Shown in pieces: positions 61,231 to 64,000 of a stretch of DNA of 64,000 bases. Within the stretch, counting starts at the first letter, position 1. Each line of letters begins with the position of its first letter. This DNA is from Phytomonas francai (lineage: Eukaryota; Euglenozoa; Kinetoplastea; Trypanosomatida; Trypanosomatidae), in the NCBI GenBank assembly GCA_001766655.1, contig MJCC01000026.1:1716-65715 (forward strand), in the 5' to 3' direction. Both the position numbers and the translations under genes were made by a program. Below the pieces are notes generated by a model. The model did no database searches, had not been told where the DNA came from, and saw only the letters and a list, made by a program, of their open reading frames with translations.

Positions 61231-61851
61231 AGGAATAGGCTTAGACGGAGGGAAAAAAAAGGCGCGGGAGTGTGGAGATCTATAGGGCAAGGATGAAAAA
61301 ACACAAGAAAGAAAGGACGATGGGGGTTAGGGGGAGGGAAGGAAAGGGAAGGAAGTGAGAACACTTTGTGCATTTTCAACCTTCCTTTCCTTTCCTTTCT
61401 TTTTCTTTCTTCTCTCTCACTAAAAAATGGCTCCCCCCCCTCTATCCACCATTGTAGGATAACAAACCAAGGAGCCCACTCCCCTCTTTTTACCCAGCCG
61501 TCTCCATTTATAGAAGATTTTTTTATTGTTTATTTTATTTAGGCTAAAATTCCGGAGTATAATTCATTTTTTTCTTGAATAAATCGACATACACCGAATC
61601 GTTTACGCGAAGGGAGAGAGGAGGGTGTTTCCTCTAGCTTTTGTGTGGTGCCTGGGGCTTGATTTTTTCCATTTACGACATTCCCTAGCTTTTATTGCAC
61701 CATTTCTTTTTTTTTCTTTTTTTGAATTTCCCACACAGAGAGAGAAGCCAACCACACAAGGGAAGAAATTTTAGATTAGCTTTAACTAACCAAATACGTA
61801 CATCCATTGCTCCCCTCCCTCCTCTGTTTGGTGTATGCGTTTAGGTGTCTA
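61231..61851. other. Intergenic spacer, no gene seen
   Basis: 620 bases. It has a purine-rich stretch near 61320-61360, CTTTC repeats near 61380-61415, T-rich tracts near 61510 and 61700, and the splice signal of the Elp3-like gene at the right end. No stem-loop of the metazoan histone type was recognised after H4, as expected for polyadenylated kinetoplastid histone mRNAs. Confidence 0.5.
61806..61844 (+). promoter_or_regulatory. Predicted trans-splice acceptor of the Elp3-like gene
   Basis: A C/T-rich tract (TTGCTCCCCTCCCTCCTCTG) continues to TTTAG, with AG at 61843-61844, seven bases before the ATG at 61852. The frame is open upstream to a TTG at 61807, but that codon lies inside the tract and cannot be the start. 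Confidence 0.6.
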
Positions 61852-63966
61852 ATGGCGACGAATGTGGGACAGCAGATCAAGCGAGGCCGCGTCGAGTCGG
61901 GTGGGGTCGAGGACGCCTCGGGGGTGCCGCTCCCCCCCGCGCAGAAGGGGCGATGGCTGGCCTCGGAGGCCGACGGCGAGGGGCGCGAGAAGCCTCCGGA
62001 CGACGACGCGCGGGCCCCGGGCTCCTCTTCGGCCTCCTCCTCGCGCCCGATGACGATGCGCGAGGCCCGTTTCCAGGGCCGCTCTATGCCCGCCGACTTC
62101 AACGCGCAGCTCGGGCGCTACGGCGACCCCGACGAGGCGAAGGACCTCGAGGACCTCACCGGGGGCTACGACGACTTCGACGACCTCCCGCCGGCCCGTC
62201 GGGAGGCTCTCAAGCAGTCCGTCCGCCACCTCTCGCATAAAATCGAGGCCGGGACCGTCGAGGGCGTCTGCGGCCTGCCCGCGGGCCAACTCGAGCACCT
62301 CCGCGTGAAGGCCTCCCGACTTTTCGGCTTCAAGGACACGGCGCGGAAGTCGGAGCTGATCGCGGCCTACCGCGAGCTCGTCCGCGAGGGCGCCATCGCG
62401 GAGAGCGCGGCGCTCGAGGAGCTTTTGATCCGGAAGCGGGGGAAGTCGCACAGCGGGGTGCTCGTGATCACGGTTTTCATGGGCCCGGGCGAGTTCTCGT
62501 GCCCGAAGGACTGCCATTACTGCCCCAACCAGCCCGGGGTCGCGCGGTCGTATTTGCTGAAGGAGCCGGCCGTCCTGCGGGGCTTTCGGAACGGCTGGGA
62601 CCCGATCCAGCAGTTCTACGACCGCGCGAGCGCGCTGGAGCGGAACGGGCACGTGGTGGACAAGATCGAGCTGATCATCCTCGGCGGGACCTTCTCCTTC
62701 TACCCCGCGCCGTACGTCGAGGGCTTCCTCGCGGCCTCCTACTACGCGGCGAGCACCTACTACGAGGTCTTCCCGCTCCGCCCGCTGGAGGGGCTCGCCG
62801 AGGAGATCGCGCGGAACGAGTCCGCGCGCTGCCGGATCATCGGGGTCACCATCGAGACCCGCCCGGACTACATCCGGCCCGCGGAGCTCCGCCGCTTTCG
62901 CGCGCTCGGGGTCACCCGCGTCCAGCTCGGGATCCAGCACCTGGACGACCGGATCCTCGAGGGCATCAATCGCGACTGCCCGACGGCGAAGACCGTCCGC
63001 GCGATTCGCGGGCTGCTCGACGCCGGGTTCAAGGTCGACGCGCACTGGATGCCGGACCTCCCCGGGAGCAGCTTCGCCGCCGACCTCGAGATGTTCGAGA
63101 CCCTCTTCTCGCCCGAAAACGAGTCCTTCCAGGTCGACCAGTGGAAGGTCTACCCCACGGCGACGGTGCCGTACACGAAGATCAGCGAGTGGTACCGCGA
63201 GGGGCGGTATAAGCCGTACGCGGAGCTCGACGGCGGCGACTACATGGTCCGCCTGCTCGTCTACATCATGGCGAACTGCCCGCACCGGATCCGGCTGAAC
63301 CGGATCATCCGCGATATCCCGACGACCTACATCATGGGCGGCGAGAAGCGCTGCAATCTCCGCCAGGTCATCGAGGCCAAGATGCGGGCGGAGCGCATCG
63401 TCTGCAAGGACATCCGCGCGCGCGAGTGCAAGGGCAACCCCCTCGTCGACCGCGCGCGCACGCGGCTCTTCGTCGACGAGTTCCGCGCGAGCGCCGGGCT
63501 GGAGTTTTACCTCTCGATCGAAAACGACACGCGCACGCAGCTCTACGGCCACCTCCGACTTCGCCTGCGCGCGGACCCCGCGGACCCCGCGCGTTCGATT
63601 TTCCCCGCCCTCCTCGGCTGCGCGCTGATTCGCGAGCTCCACACGTACGGGAAGCTCGTCGCCGTCGACGGGCGGAACGCCGGGAACGCGACGCAGCACG
63701 TCGGGGTCGGGGCGGAGCTCATGAAAAGGGCCGAGGCCATCGCGCGCGCGCGGGGGTTTCGCCGAATCGCCGTGATCGCCGGGGTGGGCGCGCGAAGGTA
63801 CTACGCGAAGCTCGGCTACGCCCTGCAGGAGACCTACATGATCAAGAGCCTCGACGACGCCGACGCCGCGATCACGGAGGCGCAGGTCATCGCGGACAAC
63901 GACAACGATCAGGAGCCCGTCGGCCTCCTCGGCGCGATCAAGAAGCTGTTTTTTCCGCAACAGTGA
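61852..63966 (+). CDS. Elp3 family radical-SAM/acetyltransferase
   Basis: Elp3-type enzyme, which makes the 5-carboxymethyl group on wobble uridine in tRNA using an iron-sulfur radical-SAM domain and an acetyl-CoA-binding domain. In the 704-aa product, FSCPKDCHYCPNQPG holds the three cluster cysteines (217, 221, 224). Next come VDKIELIILGGTFSFYP, GVTIETRPDYIRP and GFKVDAHWMPDLPGSS, all Elp3 signatures. The C-terminal GNAT-like part has IRELHTYGKL, GVGAELMKRAEAIA and GVGARRYYAKLGYAL. Residues 1-75 are a low-complexity extension, so it is longer than canonical Elp3 (about 550 aa). Parts of the radical-SAM region (SYLLKEPAVLRGFRNGWDP) differ from the canonical [21 protein letters not shown] form. 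This suggests the divergent Elp3-like paralogue; trypanosomes have two Elp3 proteins, one reported as nucleolar. The gene ends 34 bases before the window edge. Confidence 0.93.
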   Translation: MATNVGQQIKRGRVESGGVEDASGVPLPPAQKGRWLASEADGEGREKPPDDDARAPGSSSASSSRPMTMREARFQGRSMPADFNAQLGRYGDPDEAKDLEDLTGGYDDFDDLPPARREALKQSVRHLSHKIEAGTVEGVCGLPAGQLEHLRVKASRLFGFKDTARKSELIAAYRELVREGAIAESAALEELLIRKRGKSHSGVLVITVFMGPGEFSCPKDCHYCPNQPGVARSYLLKEPAVLRGFRNGWDPIQQFYDRASALERNGHVVDKIELIILGGTFSFYPAPYVEGFLAASYYAASTYYEVFPLRPLEGLAEEIARNESARCRIIGVTIETRPDYIRPAELRRFRALGVTRVQLGIQHLDDRILEGINRDCPTAKTVRAIRGLLDAGFKVDAHWMPDLPGSSFAADLEMFETLFSPENESFQVDQWKVYPTATVPYTKISEWYREGRYKPYAELDGGDYMVRLLVYIMANCPHRIRLNRIIRDIPTTYIMGGEKRCNLRQVIEAKMRAERIVCKDIRARECKGNPLVDRARTRLFVDEFRASAGLEFYLSIENDTRTQLYGHLRLRLRADPADPARSIFPALLGCALIRELHTYGKLVAVDGRNAGNATQHVGVGAELMKRAEAIARARGFRRIAVIAGVGARRYYAKLGYALQETYMIKSLDDADAAITEAQVIADNDNDQEPVGLLGAIKKLFFPQQ

Positions 63967-64000
63967 TGCGTAGCGCGCGCGTTCACGGCGCCCGGCGGCG

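Noticed and set aside
59429..63960. Long antisense frames opposite the 698-aa and Elp3-like genes
   Set aside because: Same GC-rich shadow effect; the composition is low-complexity and no family is recognisable.
1..64000. CRISPR arrays, insertion sequences or retroelements
   Set aside because: Only microsatellites and one protein-coding tandem repeat were found. There is no direct-repeat/spacer array, transposase or reverse transcriptase.

Overview
The window looks like nuclear DNA from a kinetoplastid protist, most likely a trypanosomatid. Every coding region is a single intronless reading frame. Genes run in long same-strand clusters. Pyrimidine tracts followed by AG sit just upstream of most starts, as expected for spliced-leader trans-splicing. 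The histone H4 has the kinetoplastid-type N-terminus. I cannot name the genus. Coding GC rises strongly from left to right, while the spacers stay AT-rich with homopolymers and microsatellites.

Layout. Bases 1-4841 hold two leftward (minus) genes: a coiled-coil protein and an unrecognised 318-aa protein. Bases 4842-9805 form a divergent strand-switch region: about 5 kb without a convincing gene, AT-rich, with a GC-rich island near 6.8-7.4 kb. This is the likely origin of the two diverging transcription units. From 9806 to the right edge all genes are on the plus strand: mitochondrial ribosomal protein uS9m; a TMEM234-like membrane protein; an RsmH/METTL15-type rRNA methyltransferase; chaperonin CCT3; a basic HMG-like protein with a possible organelle presequence; a PPR+SAP protein; an RPGRIP1/RPGRIP1L-like ciliary protein; a Ser/Thr-rich unknown; a RICTOR (TORC2) homologue; a small unknown with a poly-Thr run; a two-helix membrane protein with a 17-residue tandem repeat; exonuclease EXO1; a 935-aa unknown; a 4758-aa inner-arm I1 dynein beta heavy chain (DNAH2 type); a YceI-like protein; a 698-aa unknown with a presequence-like start; a single histone H4; and an Elp3 family radical-SAM/acetyltransferase.

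The genes do not form a functional operon, which is normal for kinetoplastid polycistrons. Recurring themes are the flagellum (RPGRIP1-like, dynein), the mitochondrion and its ribosome (uS9m, METTL15-like, PPR/SAP, presequence-bearing unknowns) and basic housekeeping. No rRNA, tRNA, CRISPR array, transposon or viral element was recognised. The points I would check first are the divergent solitary H4, abrupt GC changes inside single genes, a low-complexity insertion between linker and AAA1 in the dynein, the RPGRIP1-like protein, and the GC island in the strand-switch region.
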